Below, piece after piece: positions 1 through 5,569 of a stretch of DNA of 8,634 nucleotides. Source of the stretch: Comamonadaceae bacterium (GTDB lineage: Bacteria > Pseudomonadota > Gammaproteobacteria > Burkholderiales > Burkholderiaceae_C); NCBI GenBank assembly GCA_947451445.1, contig CANFZJ010000111.1, positions 1-8,634 of the forward strand. Direction: 5' to 3'. The notes below the pieces were generated by a model that was not told the DNA's origin, made no database searches, and saw only the letters and a list, made by a program, of their open reading frames with translations. Position numbers and translations under genes: made by a program. Each line of letters begins with the position of its first letter. Position 1 is the first letter of the stretch.

Positions 1-178
1 CACGCTTGTAGTGGCGCTTGACAGCGGCCGACTTCTTGCGCTTGCGCTCGGTGGTGGGCTTTTCGTAGAACTCGCGGGCGCGCAGGTCGGTCAGCAGGCC
101 GAGCTTTTCGATGGTGCGCTTGAAGCGACGCAGGGCTACGTCAAAGGGTTCGTTTTCTTTTACGCGAACAGTAGTCAT
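1..178 (-). CDS. rpsU: 30S ribosomal protein S21 (5' part, runs off the window)
   Basis: S21 is a small basic protein of the 30S subunit, bound near the 3' end of 16S rRNA, that helps initiate translation. The 59 complete codons begin MTTVRVKENEPFDVALRRF and continue through a segment containing TIEKLGLLTDLRAREFYEKP to a Lys/Arg-rich stretch ending KRHYK. This is the normal S21 N-terminus and middle. Burkholderiales S21 is usually about 70 residues, so roughly the last 11 residues lie left of base 1. The ATG (complement of 176-178) fits the family N-terminus exactly. The bases just upstream are A/T-rich (complement of 179-195) and carry no clear Shine-Dalgarno sequence, so initiation may depend on leader structure or S1-type binding. 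The gene follows the transporter operon on the same strand after a 270-base gap and probably has its own promoter. Confidence 0.96.
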   Translation of the reverse strand, partial: MTTVRVKENEPFDVALRRFKRTIEKLGLLTDLRAREFYEKPTTERKRKKSAAVKRHYKR

Positions 179-255
179 GAGAAAAATTAATTCCGATTGT
201 GTGCGGGGCTTGCCAAAAGAAGATCAGGCCGTTGGACAAACTTAACCGCGGTGTT

Positions 256-286
256 CCCCTGCTTTAAATTGATCAGGCAGCAGGGG
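256..286 (-). other. Stem-loop in the presumed rpsU leader
   Basis: CCCCTGC at 256-262 pairs perfectly with GCAGGGG at 280-286 across a 17-base loop. It lies between the possible rpsU promoter and the rpsU start, so it would be in the 5' untranslated RNA. No T-run follows it on the minus strand, so it does not look like an intrinsic terminator. Its role is unknown. Confidence 0.4.
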
Positions 287-305
287 TTTGCCAGCAAAGC
301 CATAG

Positions 306-311
306 ATTATG
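306..311 (-). promoter_or_regulatory. Possible extended -10 element for rpsU
   Basis: On the minus strand the sequence reads TGTGCCATAATCT, which contains TGN followed by CATAAT (5 of 6 matches to TATAAT). This is an extended -10 arrangement. No good -35 hexamer sits 16-18 bases upstream. If used, it would give rpsU a leader of about 120 bases containing the stem-loop at 256-286. The call rests on motif match only. Confidence 0.3.
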
Positions 312-348
312 GCACACCCCCAGGCTACACACTGCGTGTTTTCGCCAA

Positions 349-400
349 CCCCCTTGCAGGGGGCAACGCTGGCGGCCCGGCGGAGCCGGTTCCGCGGCGT
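349..400. repeat. GC-rich inverted-repeat block between yehW and rpsU
   Basis: CCCCC (349-353) and GGGGG (359-363) form a hairpin around TTGCA. A near-perfect 14-base palindrome, CGGAGCCGGTTCCG, follows at 381-394 inside very GC-rich DNA. No ORF here looks real. I recall similar intergenic blocks in Comamonadaceae genomes, so this may be a dispersed repeat, but only one copy is in the window. It could also slow or end transcription leaving the transporter operon, although no T-run follows. Confidence 0.4.
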
Positions 401-448
401 TCTGGAGTTTTGCGGCTCGCTGCGCATCGCCTGGGGGCGGGTAGGCGT

Positions 449-1180
449 TTATTGGCGCCAGCGTTCCAGTCGGTGCGCCAGACGGGCAAACGCCAGGTCG
501 GTGGCTACCGCCAGCGCCCCCACCAGCAGCGCGCCTTGCAGCACGTAGGCGGTGTTGAAACCGCTCAGGCCGATGATGATGGGCGAGCCCAGGGTTTTGG
601 CGCCTACGGTGGAGGCGATGGCGGCGGTGCCGATGTTGATGATCACCGAGGTGCGCACGCCGCCCAAAATCACCGGCAGCGCCAGCGGCAGTTCTACCAG
701 CCACAGGGTGCGCAGACCGCCCATGCCTAGCCCCTGGGCAATTTCGCGGACCGAGGCGGGCAGCGCTTCCATGCCCGAAATCGTGGCCCGCACGACCGGT
801 AGCAGGCCGTACAGCGCCAGTGCGATCAAAGCAGGTGCGGTGCCAAAGCCGATCAGCGGTGCGGCAATGGCCAGTACCGCCACGGGCGGAAAGGTCTGGC
901 CCATGGCGGCCATGGTTTCCACCAGGGGTTTGAATTCGCGCCCGGCAGGCCGGGTCACCGCCACGCCGGCACCCACGCCCACCAGCACTGACGCGCAGCT
1001 AGACCACCCCACAATGTTCAGATGCGCCAGCACCAGCGCGGTAAAGCTGTCCTGGGTGTACATGGGCCTGTCCAGCGCCGGGAACAGCGCGGCAAATAGC
1101 GGCTGCAAGTGCGGCATGCCCCAGGCCAGGGCGACCAACACCAGCAGCGCCCAGGCCAGCGGGTCGCGCAACATCTTCAT
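449..1180 (-). CDS. yehW: Osmoprotectant ABC transporter permease, YehW-like (short permease)
   Basis: This is one of two inner-membrane permease subunits of a glycine-betaine/choline-type ABC importer. It carries solute across the inner membrane in partnership with the YehY-like permease and the YehX-like ATPase. The 243-residue product has an N-terminal hydrophobic segment (about 8-24) and further helices near 47-75, 97-130, 170-190 and 210-230. The EAA loop that contacts the ATPase spans about 146-169 (EIAQGLGMG ... LPLALP). The length equals E. coli YehW as I recall it. I chose the ATG at 1180 because it overlaps the stop of the ATPase gene as ATGA and gives the family length. A GTG at 1195 is in frame and would add five residues. 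As the last gene of the operon, it is followed by no obvious intrinsic terminator. Confidence 0.9.
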   Translation of the reverse strand: MKMLRDPLAWALLVLVALAWGMPHLQPLFAALFPALDRPMYTQDSFTALVLAHLNIVGWSSCASVLVGVGAGVAVTRPAGREFKPLVETMAAMGQTFPPVAVLAIAAPLIGFGTAPALIALALYGLLPVVRATISGMEALPASVREIAQGLGMGGLRTLWLVELPLALPVILGGVRTSVIINIGTAAIASTVGAKTLGSPIIIGLSGFNTAYVLQGALLVGALAVATDLAFARLAHRLERWRQ

Positions 1181-2109
1181 GGGGGGCGTTGCCACAGGTC
1201 GGCAAAGTGCAGCACACCCAACGGTTGGCCTTGCGCGTCTACCACCGGCAGGCGGTCGCAGGCGCGGGCCACCAGGGTGGACAGGGCTTCGCGCAGGGGG
1301 GTGTGGGCGGGCAGGGGCGTGCCAGGGGCGGTTTCAAAGGGTCGCACGTGCTGGGCTACGGTGGCCAGGCCCAGCAGCTTGATGCCGATGTCGCTGCGGC
1401 CCACAAAGTCGGTCACAAAGTCGTTGGCCGGGTGGGTGAGTAGCGCGGTAGGGCTGCCAGCCTGCACGATCTGGCCGTGTTGCAGCAGCACGATACGGGT
1501 GGCCAGGGCCAGTGCTTCGTCGATGTCGTGGGTCACCAGCACAATGGTTTTGCCGGATGCGGCGTGGATGCGCACCATCTCCTTTTGCAGGCTGGCGCGG
1601 GTCACCGGGTCGAGCGCGCCAAACGGCTCGTCCATCAGCAGCACTTCGGGGTCGGCTGCCAAGGCGCGGGCCACGCCCACGCGCTGTTGCTGCCCGCCAG
1701 ACAGCTGGTGCGGATAGCGTTGCCGGTAGGTGTTAGGTGCCAGGTCCAGCAGTTCCAGCAGTTCAGTCACCCGGTCGCGGATGCGGGCGGCGGGCCAGCC
1801 CAGCAGCGCGGGCACGGCGGCGATGTTTTTCTCTACCGTCCAATGCGGAAACAGGCCGATGGATTGGATGGCGTAACCCATGCGGCGGCGGATGTCTTCG
1901 GGGCGGAAGCTGCGGATTTCTTCGCCCTGGAACAAGATGCGGCCACGGTCGTGCTCGACCAGCCGGTTGATCATCTTCAAGGTGGTGGACTTGCCCGAGC
2001 CCGAGCCGCCCATCAGCACCGTAAATTCGCCTTTGGCGATGGTCAGCGACACATCGGTGATCGCCGCCACCCCGCCAAACGATTTGTAGACATGCTGGAA
2101 TTCGATCAT
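1177..2109 (-). CDS. yehX: Osmoprotectant ABC transporter ATP-binding protein, YehX-like
   Basis: This cytoplasmic ATPase powers the osmoprotectant importer. The 310-residue protein has every expected ABC motif: Walker A GGSGSGKST (about 34-42), Q-loop Gln82 in the AIQSIGLFPH context typical of glycine-betaine/proline-type ATPases, signature LSGGQQQR (136-143), Walker B VLLMDEP (156-162), D-loop ALD, and H-loop His194 in VTHD. Residues about 250-310 resemble a single CBS-type module (ACDRLPVVDAQGQPLGVL), which sits at the C-terminus in this ATPase family and may sense ionic or osmotic state. The reading frame is open far upstream to 3105, but the ABC domain begins at MIEFQHVYKSFGG. That ATG overlaps the upstream permease stop as ATGA. 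The gene ends in a second ATGA overlap with the yehW-like gene, so translation of the last three genes is probably coupled. Confidence 0.95.
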   Translation of the reverse strand: MIEFQHVYKSFGGVAAITDVSLTIAKGEFTVLMGGSGSGKSTTLKMINRLVEHDRGRILFQGEEIRSFRPEDIRRRMGYAIQSIGLFPHWTVEKNIAAVPALLGWPAARIRDRVTELLELLDLAPNTYRQRYPHQLSGGQQQRVGVARALAADPEVLLMDEPFGALDPVTRASLQKEMVRIHAASGKTIVLVTHDIDEALALATRIVLLQHGQIVQAGSPTALLTHPANDFVTDFVGRSDIGIKLLGLATVAQHVRPFETAPGTPLPAHTPLREALSTLVARACDRLPVVDAQGQPLGVLHFADLWQRPP

Positions 2110-3248
2110 GCGGGGGTCTTGAGAAAGGCCGACAGGGATTGAAAAAACGCGTCCACCAGCACCGCCATGGCCACCACCGGCAGCACGCCCAGCAGCACCA
2201 GGTCCAGCGCGCTGCTGAGAAGGCCCTGGAACATGATGGCCCCAAAGCCCCCTGCACCAATCAGCGCGGCCACCATCGCCAGCCCCACGGCCTGCACTGT
2301 GGTCGTGCGCACGCCCGCCAGCAGCAGCGGCAGCGCTAGCGGCACTTCGACCCGCCAGAAGATTTGCCGCTGCGTCAGCCCCATGCCGGTGGCGGCCTCG
2401 ACGACCGCTACCGGCACCTGGCGCAGGCCCGTCACCGTGCTGTGCACGATGGGCAGCAGCGAATACAGCGTCAGCGCCAATACCGCCGGGGCCAGCCCAA
2501 TGCCGCTGATGCCACTGCCTGGCCACCAGTGCGCCAACGCCGCCAGCGGGGCCATCAACAGGCCGAACAGCGCGATGGATGGCACGGTTTGCAGCAAATT
2601 CAGCACGGCCAATAGCGGCGTGGCGACCCGTGGGCGGCGAAACGCGGCCACGCCCAGCGGCACGCCGATGAGCAACGTGGGCACCAGCGTGGTCCACACA
2701 ATTTGTACATGCCTGCGCCAGGCGGACTGGAACACGTCCTCCTTGTTGGCGTATTCCTTCAGCAGCGACAGTGCGTCCAGCTGTCCCTGGGCCAGTAGCC
2801 ACAGCACCGGCAGCAGTACCGCCGCGCCCACCAGGGTGCGGGCCAGAGCGTTCAGGGCCAGGCGCTGCAGCGCGTCGGCAGCCGCCAGCGCGCACAGCAC
2901 CACCAGACCCCAGAAGCCACCGCCCAACGCGGTGCGGGTCAGGCTGGACTCGGTCTGCTGCGCCACGGCGCTGGCCTGCGCCCCGGCCAGCCAGAACCAG
3001 CCAAACAGACTGGCCGCCGCCGCTGCGACCACCAGCCAATGCGTGCCGCGCCGTGGCGGTAAAAACACCGCCAGCGCCAGCAGCGCAGGCGGCAGCAGCA
3101 CCCACCAGCGCGGCCCCGCCAGCAGGTCGGCCAGTGGAATGCCCACGCCAGACACCAACCGGTTCGGGGCTTGGGCCACAAACCCCAGCCCGCAGGCTGC
3201 GGCAAGGCCCGCTAGCACCAAACTGGCCAGTACCCGGTTATGCAGCAT
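2106..3248 (-). CDS. yehY: Osmoprotectant ABC transporter permease, YehY-like (long permease)
   Basis: This is the larger permease subunit of the same importer. The 380 residues divide in two. The N-terminal half has about five hydrophobic segments (near 7-25, 48-65, 70-90, 110-126, 137-153). The C-terminal binding-protein-dependent permease domain (about 180-375) follows a linker containing EYANKEDVFQ. The EAA loop lies at about 284-308 (EAATGMGLT ... VPLALP). An extra N-terminal membrane region distinguishes YehY-type permeases from the short YehW type, and the length is close to the roughly 385 residues I recall for E. coli YehY. The ATG at 3248 lies 9 bases after the binding-protein stop; its Shine-Dalgarno match is weak, which suits translation following from the upstream gene. 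The stop overlaps the ATPase start as ATGA. Confidence 0.93.
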   Translation of the reverse strand: MLHNRVLASLVLAGLAAACGLGFVAQAPNRLVSGVGIPLADLLAGPRWWVLLPPALLALAVFLPPRRGTHWLVVAAAAASLFGWFWLAGAQASAVAQQTESSLTRTALGGGFWGLVVLCALAAADALQRLALNALARTLVGAAVLLPVLWLLAQGQLDALSLLKEYANKEDVFQSAWRRHVQIVWTTLVPTLLIGVPLGVAAFRRPRVATPLLAVLNLLQTVPSIALFGLLMAPLAALAHWWPGSGISGIGLAPAVLALTLYSLLPIVHSTVTGLRQVPVAVVEAATGMGLTQRQIFWRVEVPLALPLLLAGVRTTTVQAVGLAMVAALIGAGGFGAIMFQGLLSSALDLVLLGVLPVVAMAVLVDAFFQSLSAFLKTPA

Positions 3249-3257
3249 TGATGTGAT

Positions 3258-4178
3258 TTACTTGCTGAAACCCTTGGACTTGAGGTAGGCCGCGGCCACC
3301 TGTTTGGCGTCCTGGCCTTCCAGGGCGATCTTGGCGTTCAGGCTTTGCAGGGTGGGGCCGTCCAGGGTTTTGAACACGGCGGCCAGTGCGTCCCGCATCT
3401 TGGGGTTTTTGGCCAGCACGTCGGCGCGCACCACCGGGGCCGGGGCGTAGATGGGCTGTGCACCCTTGCTGTCGGCCAAAATCACCAGGCCCAGCGCGGC
3501 CACCGGGCCGTCGGTGCCATAGGCCATGGCCGCGTTCACGCCCGATGTTTGCTCTGCCGCCGCCTTGATGGTGACGGCGGTGTCGCCACCGGCCAGGGTC
3601 AGCAGCTGGTCTTGCGTCAGCTTGAAGCCGTAGGTGGACTGGAAGGCAGGCAGCGCGTCGGGCCGCTCAATGAACTCGGCGGACGCGGCCAGCTTGAACT
3701 TGCCGCCCGTGCCCAGCCATTTGCCCAGGTCGTCCAGCGACTTCAGCTTGTTCTTGGCGGCCACGTCTTTGCGGATGGCGATGGCCCAGGTGTTGTTGGC
3801 GGGCGCAGGCTCTAGCCAGACCAGCTGGTTCTTTGCGTCCAGCGACTTGACCTTGGCATAGCCCGCCTTGGCGTCTTTCCAGGCCGGGTCTTTCTCGTCC
3901 GAGAAAAAGAACGCGCCGTTGCCGGTGTACTCGGGGTAAATATCCACCTCGCCCGCCACCAGCGCACTGCGCACGATCTTGGTGTTGCCCAGCGACAGCT
4001 TGTTTTCGGTCTTGATGCCCTGGGCTTCTAGCGTTTGCAAAATGATGCTGCCCAGCAATGCGCCCTCGGTGTCGATCTTGGATGCCACGCGTACCGCCGT
4101 TTGGGCGTGTACGCTGGCGCACAGGCAGGCGGCGGCCAGGGCGGTGAGGAGCAGGCGGCGAGGGTTGCGTAGGTGCAT
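3258..4178 (-). CDS. osmF: Periplasmic osmoprotectant-binding protein, OsmF/YehZ-like
   Basis: This periplasmic solute-binding protein captures a glycine-betaine- or choline-like osmolyte and delivers it to the YehY/YehW permeases. The 306-residue precursor starts with a classic Sec signal peptide: a basic MHLRNPRRLL, a hydrophobic Ala/Leu/Cys-rich core, and a probable cleavage after VHA at residue 25. The mature part belongs to the OpuAC-type fold. It begins with AVRVASKIDTEGALLGSIIL, followed by a segment containing GNTKIVRSALVAGEVDIYPE and then EYTGNGAFFF (residues 83-92), a hallmark of this subfamily. Near 215-225 lies AMAYGTDG. The ATG at 4178 is preceded by AGGA about 8 bases upstream. 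It is the first gene of the operon. Exact ligand is not readable from sequence; E. coli OsmF binds glycine betaine only weakly, so the substrate here is open. Confidence 0.94.
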   Translation of the reverse strand: MHLRNPRRLLLTALAAACLCASVHAQTAVRVASKIDTEGALLGSIILQTLEAQGIKTENKLSLGNTKIVRSALVAGEVDIYPEYTGNGAFFFSDEKDPAWKDAKAGYAKVKSLDAKNQLVWLEPAPANNTWAIAIRKDVAAKNKLKSLDDLGKWLGTGGKFKLAASAEFIERPDALPAFQSTYGFKLTQDQLLTLAGGDTAVTIKAAAEQTSGVNAAMAYGTDGPVAALGLVILADSKGAQPIYAPAPVVRADVLAKNPKMRDALAAVFKTLDGPTLQSLNAKIALEGQDAKQVAAAYLKSKGFSK

Positions 4179-4386
4179 AGGGGTTCCTAAGATGGGTGGC
4201 AGAAATGTAGCGGGGAGTGGGGTAGGGTGCCAGATGCTCCCACAAACGGCGTTTGGGTGAACGGCGGCCAGTCCTTTCTGTATCCGCCGCCAGGTCTTCC
4301 TCTTGTATTTTGTGTAAAGCCGCTTTAGCGCTGGCGCAGCCTGCCGACAAATAGGCGTTCGACCACCAGAAACCAGGAGTTATTCC
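4179..4386. promoter_or_regulatory. Divergent intergenic region between osmF and the 59-codon gene
   Basis: The 208 bases separate two divergent genes and should hold promoters for both. I could not find a convincing -35/-10 pair in either direction. A TTTACA hexamer (complement of 4313-4318) matches the -35 consensus at 5 of 6 positions but has no partner -10. An odd palindrome, TAAAGC-C-GCTTTA at 4315-4327, overlaps it and is a possible operator. Ribosome-binding sites are visible at both ends: AGGAG before 4387 and AGGA before 4178 on the complement. Confidence 0.45.
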
Positions 4387-4566
4387 ATGTCCAGTATTTC
4401 CGGCGTCCAAGCACAAACCGTGCAAACGGCCCAACTACCTCAGCGTGTGGGCGGCGACGCAGACGGCGACAACGACGGTACCAAGGCTGCACCCCCTGCA
4501 CCTACCACCCCGTTTGTCGCCAAACCCACGGCAACTATGGGTAACCACGTGAACGTCACCGCCTGA
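4387..4566 (+). CDS. Small hypothetical protein (59 aa) with Asp-rich DADGDNDG motif
   Basis: No recognised function. The ORF starts with ATG at 4387, preceded by AGGAG with a 7-base spacer, which is one of the best ribosome-binding sites in the window. It stops at 4564-4566 and is followed 25 bases later by a strong intrinsic terminator. The product starts MSSISGVQAQTVQTAQ. Residues 22-33 read GGDADGDNDGTK, with Asp at 24, 26, 28 and 30, resembling the D-x-D-x-D-G part of Ca2+-binding loops (EF-hand or thrombospondin type-3), although one loop without a helical frame is not proof of Ca2+ binding. The rest is rich in Ala, Pro, Thr, Gln and Val and lacks Cys. There is no signal peptide and no membrane helix, so it is probably disordered. 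It is the only plus-strand gene and diverges from osmF. Confidence 0.72.
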   Translation: MSSISGVQAQTVQTAQLPQRVGGDADGDNDGTKAAPPAPTTPFVAKPTATMGNHVNVTA

Positions 4567-4576
4567 CATTTACCCC

Positions 4577-4590
4577 AGGGGCATGCCCCT
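4577..4590. repeat. 14-bp perfect palindrome AGGGGCATGCCCCT
   Basis: This perfectly self-complementary 14-mer lies 10 bases after the stop of the 59-codon gene and just before the terminator stem. It is flanked on both sides by ACCCC. It could be a second 3' RNA hairpin or a protein-binding site. No function can be assigned from sequence. Confidence 0.5.
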
Positions 4591-4591
4591 A

Positions 4592-4632
4592 CCCCATTAA
4601 AAAACCCGCCGTGTGCGGGTTTTTTAATGGGG
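4592..4632. terminator. Bidirectional intrinsic terminator
   Basis: Bases 4592-4609 and 4615-4632 form a perfect 18-bp stem with a 5-base loop (CGTGT). The GC-rich apex (CCCGC/GCGGG) is followed by six T on the plus strand, and by six T on the minus strand because the opposite arm begins with six A. It therefore works in both directions. It lies between the 3' ends of the convergent 59-codon gene and the PhnD-like gene, where each needs a terminator. Confidence 0.93.
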
Positions 4633-4635
4633 GGT

Positions 4636-5442
4636 TCAGCCCTGCGCAGCCCAGATGCCTTGCCCGTCGGCCACCTCCGCCCGCCTGCGCAACACCGCAT
4701 AGACAGACACTGGCAACACCTCCAACCCCTCCAGCAGCAGCCCGTCACGGGTAGTGGCCATTGCCGGGTCGGCCATAGCCTGTTGCAGCGCTTGGCGCAG
4801 CAGGGCCAGCACCGCGGGCGGCGTACCCAGCGCCGTCACCCAGGCCGTGCCCGGCGCACTGGCGGTGTGGCCCAGAATGCGGATGTTGCGCAGCAGCCCA
4901 GGCTGGTAACGCTGAAATTGCGCGTAGCTGATGCAGTCCACCGCAGCCACATCGGCCTGCCCGCTTTGGATGAGCGCCAGCGACGCACTGTGCGCCCCCG
5001 ACGCCACCGCCCGGGCAAAAAACTGCCCCCCTAATGCCAGCGGGGCCACCATGCTGCGCAGGCTTTGGTAGCCCGACTGCGAATCCACCGAGTTATAGGC
5101 CGCCACCCGGTTTTGAAACGCGCCCAGATCGGGGCTGGTGTCATCGGCCCGGCACACCAGGAGGCTGCTGTAGAGGATGCCGTCGCAGCCTTGGGCGCTG
5201 TAGCGCGGCAAGCCCACCAGCTGCACCTTGTCTTGCAGCGCGTCCACCAGCTGGTAGCCGCAGCACTGGCTTAGTAGCAGGTCGGGGCGTAGCCAGTGCG
5301 CGGTCAGGTCGGCGTCGGCAGGCTCGGTCAGCGCGGTGGGTACGTTGGCTACGCCTGCTGCGCGCAGCGCGTCGGCCAAGTACTGCCACAGCGCGGCGCT
5401 GGCTGCGGGGTGGGCGACGTACATGGGGAGGGAGGCGATCAT
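4636..5442 (-). CDS. PhnD-like periplasmic-binding-fold protein lacking a signal peptide
   Basis: This resembles the phosphate/phosphonate-type substrate-binding family (PhnD/COG3221). Features visible in the 268 residues are the N-terminus MIASLPMYVAHPA, LLLSQCCGYQL (55-65), VGLPRYSAQGCDG (76-88) followed by YSSLLVCRA, a ligand-loop-like NSVDSQSGYQSLR (117-129), and SGAHSASLALIQSGQADVAA (148-167) followed by VDC. No Sec signal or lipobox precedes the domain, and no permease or ATPase gene is adjacent. It may therefore act in the cytoplasm or as an orphan sensor; this is inference. The ATG at 5442 gives the family-like MIASLPMY start but has no clear Shine-Dalgarno sequence. The frame stays open to 5604, but that extension overlaps the upstream flavoprotein and looks non-coding. 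It is downstream of the flavoprotein on the same strand, 127 bases away, and its ligand is unknown. Confidence 0.82.
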   Translation of the reverse strand: MIASLPMYVAHPAASAALWQYLADALRAAGVANVPTALTEPADADLTAHWLRPDLLLSQCCGYQLVDALQDKVQLVGLPRYSAQGCDGILYSSLLVCRADDTSPDLGAFQNRVAAYNSVDSQSGYQSLRSMVAPLALGGQFFARAVASGAHSASLALIQSGQADVAAVDCISYAQFQRYQPGLLRNIRILGHTASAPGTAWVTALGTPPAVLALLRQALQQAMADPAMATTRDGLLLEGLEVLPVSVYAVLRRRAEVADGQGIWAAQG

Positions 5443-5506
5443 GGGGAGTGCGGGGCGGTCAGGACGCGCGCAGCGCCTGTGTGAGGGCGTAGTCGTTGTA
5501 GATGGC

Positions 5507-5554
5507 GCTATGCTTTTGGTAGCTGTTTGTGCATGTAAATGCTGCGCTGTGGCT
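5507..5554 (+). repeat. 48-bp double-hairpin dispersed repeat, copy 1
   Basis: It fits the shared pattern GCTAT-N8-TAGCT-N3-TGYGC-N11-GCGCY-N3-GGY: GCTAT at 5507, TAGCT at 5520, TGTGC at 5528, GCGCT at 5544, GCT at 5552. The paired GCTA/TAGC arms form one small hairpin, and the TGC/GC(G) parts form a weaker second one. It lies between the flavoprotein gene and the PhnD-like gene, in the opposite orientation to both. It aligns without gaps to the copies at 6335-6382 and 6799-6846. Confidence 0.7.
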
Positions 5555-5569
5555 GGTTTTGTCGCGTGT

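Noticed and set aside
242..427. 61-codon minus-strand open frame between yehW and rpsU
   Set aside because: No ribosome-binding site and no family resemblance. It runs through the GC-rich inverted repeats and the possible rpsU promoter.
1181..1195. GTG start at 1195 for the YehW-like permease
   Set aside because: It lacks a better ribosome-binding site and adds five residues. The ATG at 1180 forms an ATGA overlap and gives the family length, although GTG cannot be fully excluded.
552..1382. 276-codon plus-strand open frame
   Set aside because: It is antisense to the YehW-like permease and the end of the ATPase gene. No recognisable motif or ribosome-binding site supports it.
2110..3105. N-terminal extension of the YehX-like ATPase frame (332 residues)
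   Set aside because: The extension is the permease gene in another frame: Gly/Arg/Ala-rich and without domains. The ABC domain starts exactly at the ATGA overlap at 2109.
2167..3288. 373-codon plus-strand open frame
   Set aside because: It lies opposite the YehY-like permease, with a Ser/Ala/Thr/Arg-rich composition and no domain logic. It is an antisense shadow typical of GC-rich genes.
4205..4240. Sigma-54 promoter suggested by TGGCAC on the minus strand upstream of osmF
   Set aside because: The -24 half is present but no GC/TTGC -12 element occurs at the required spacing.
3667..4434. 255-codon minus-strand open frame across osmF and its upstream region
   Set aside because: It is out of frame with the clear OsmF-like protein, with Arg/Gln/His-rich composition typical of a shadow frame.
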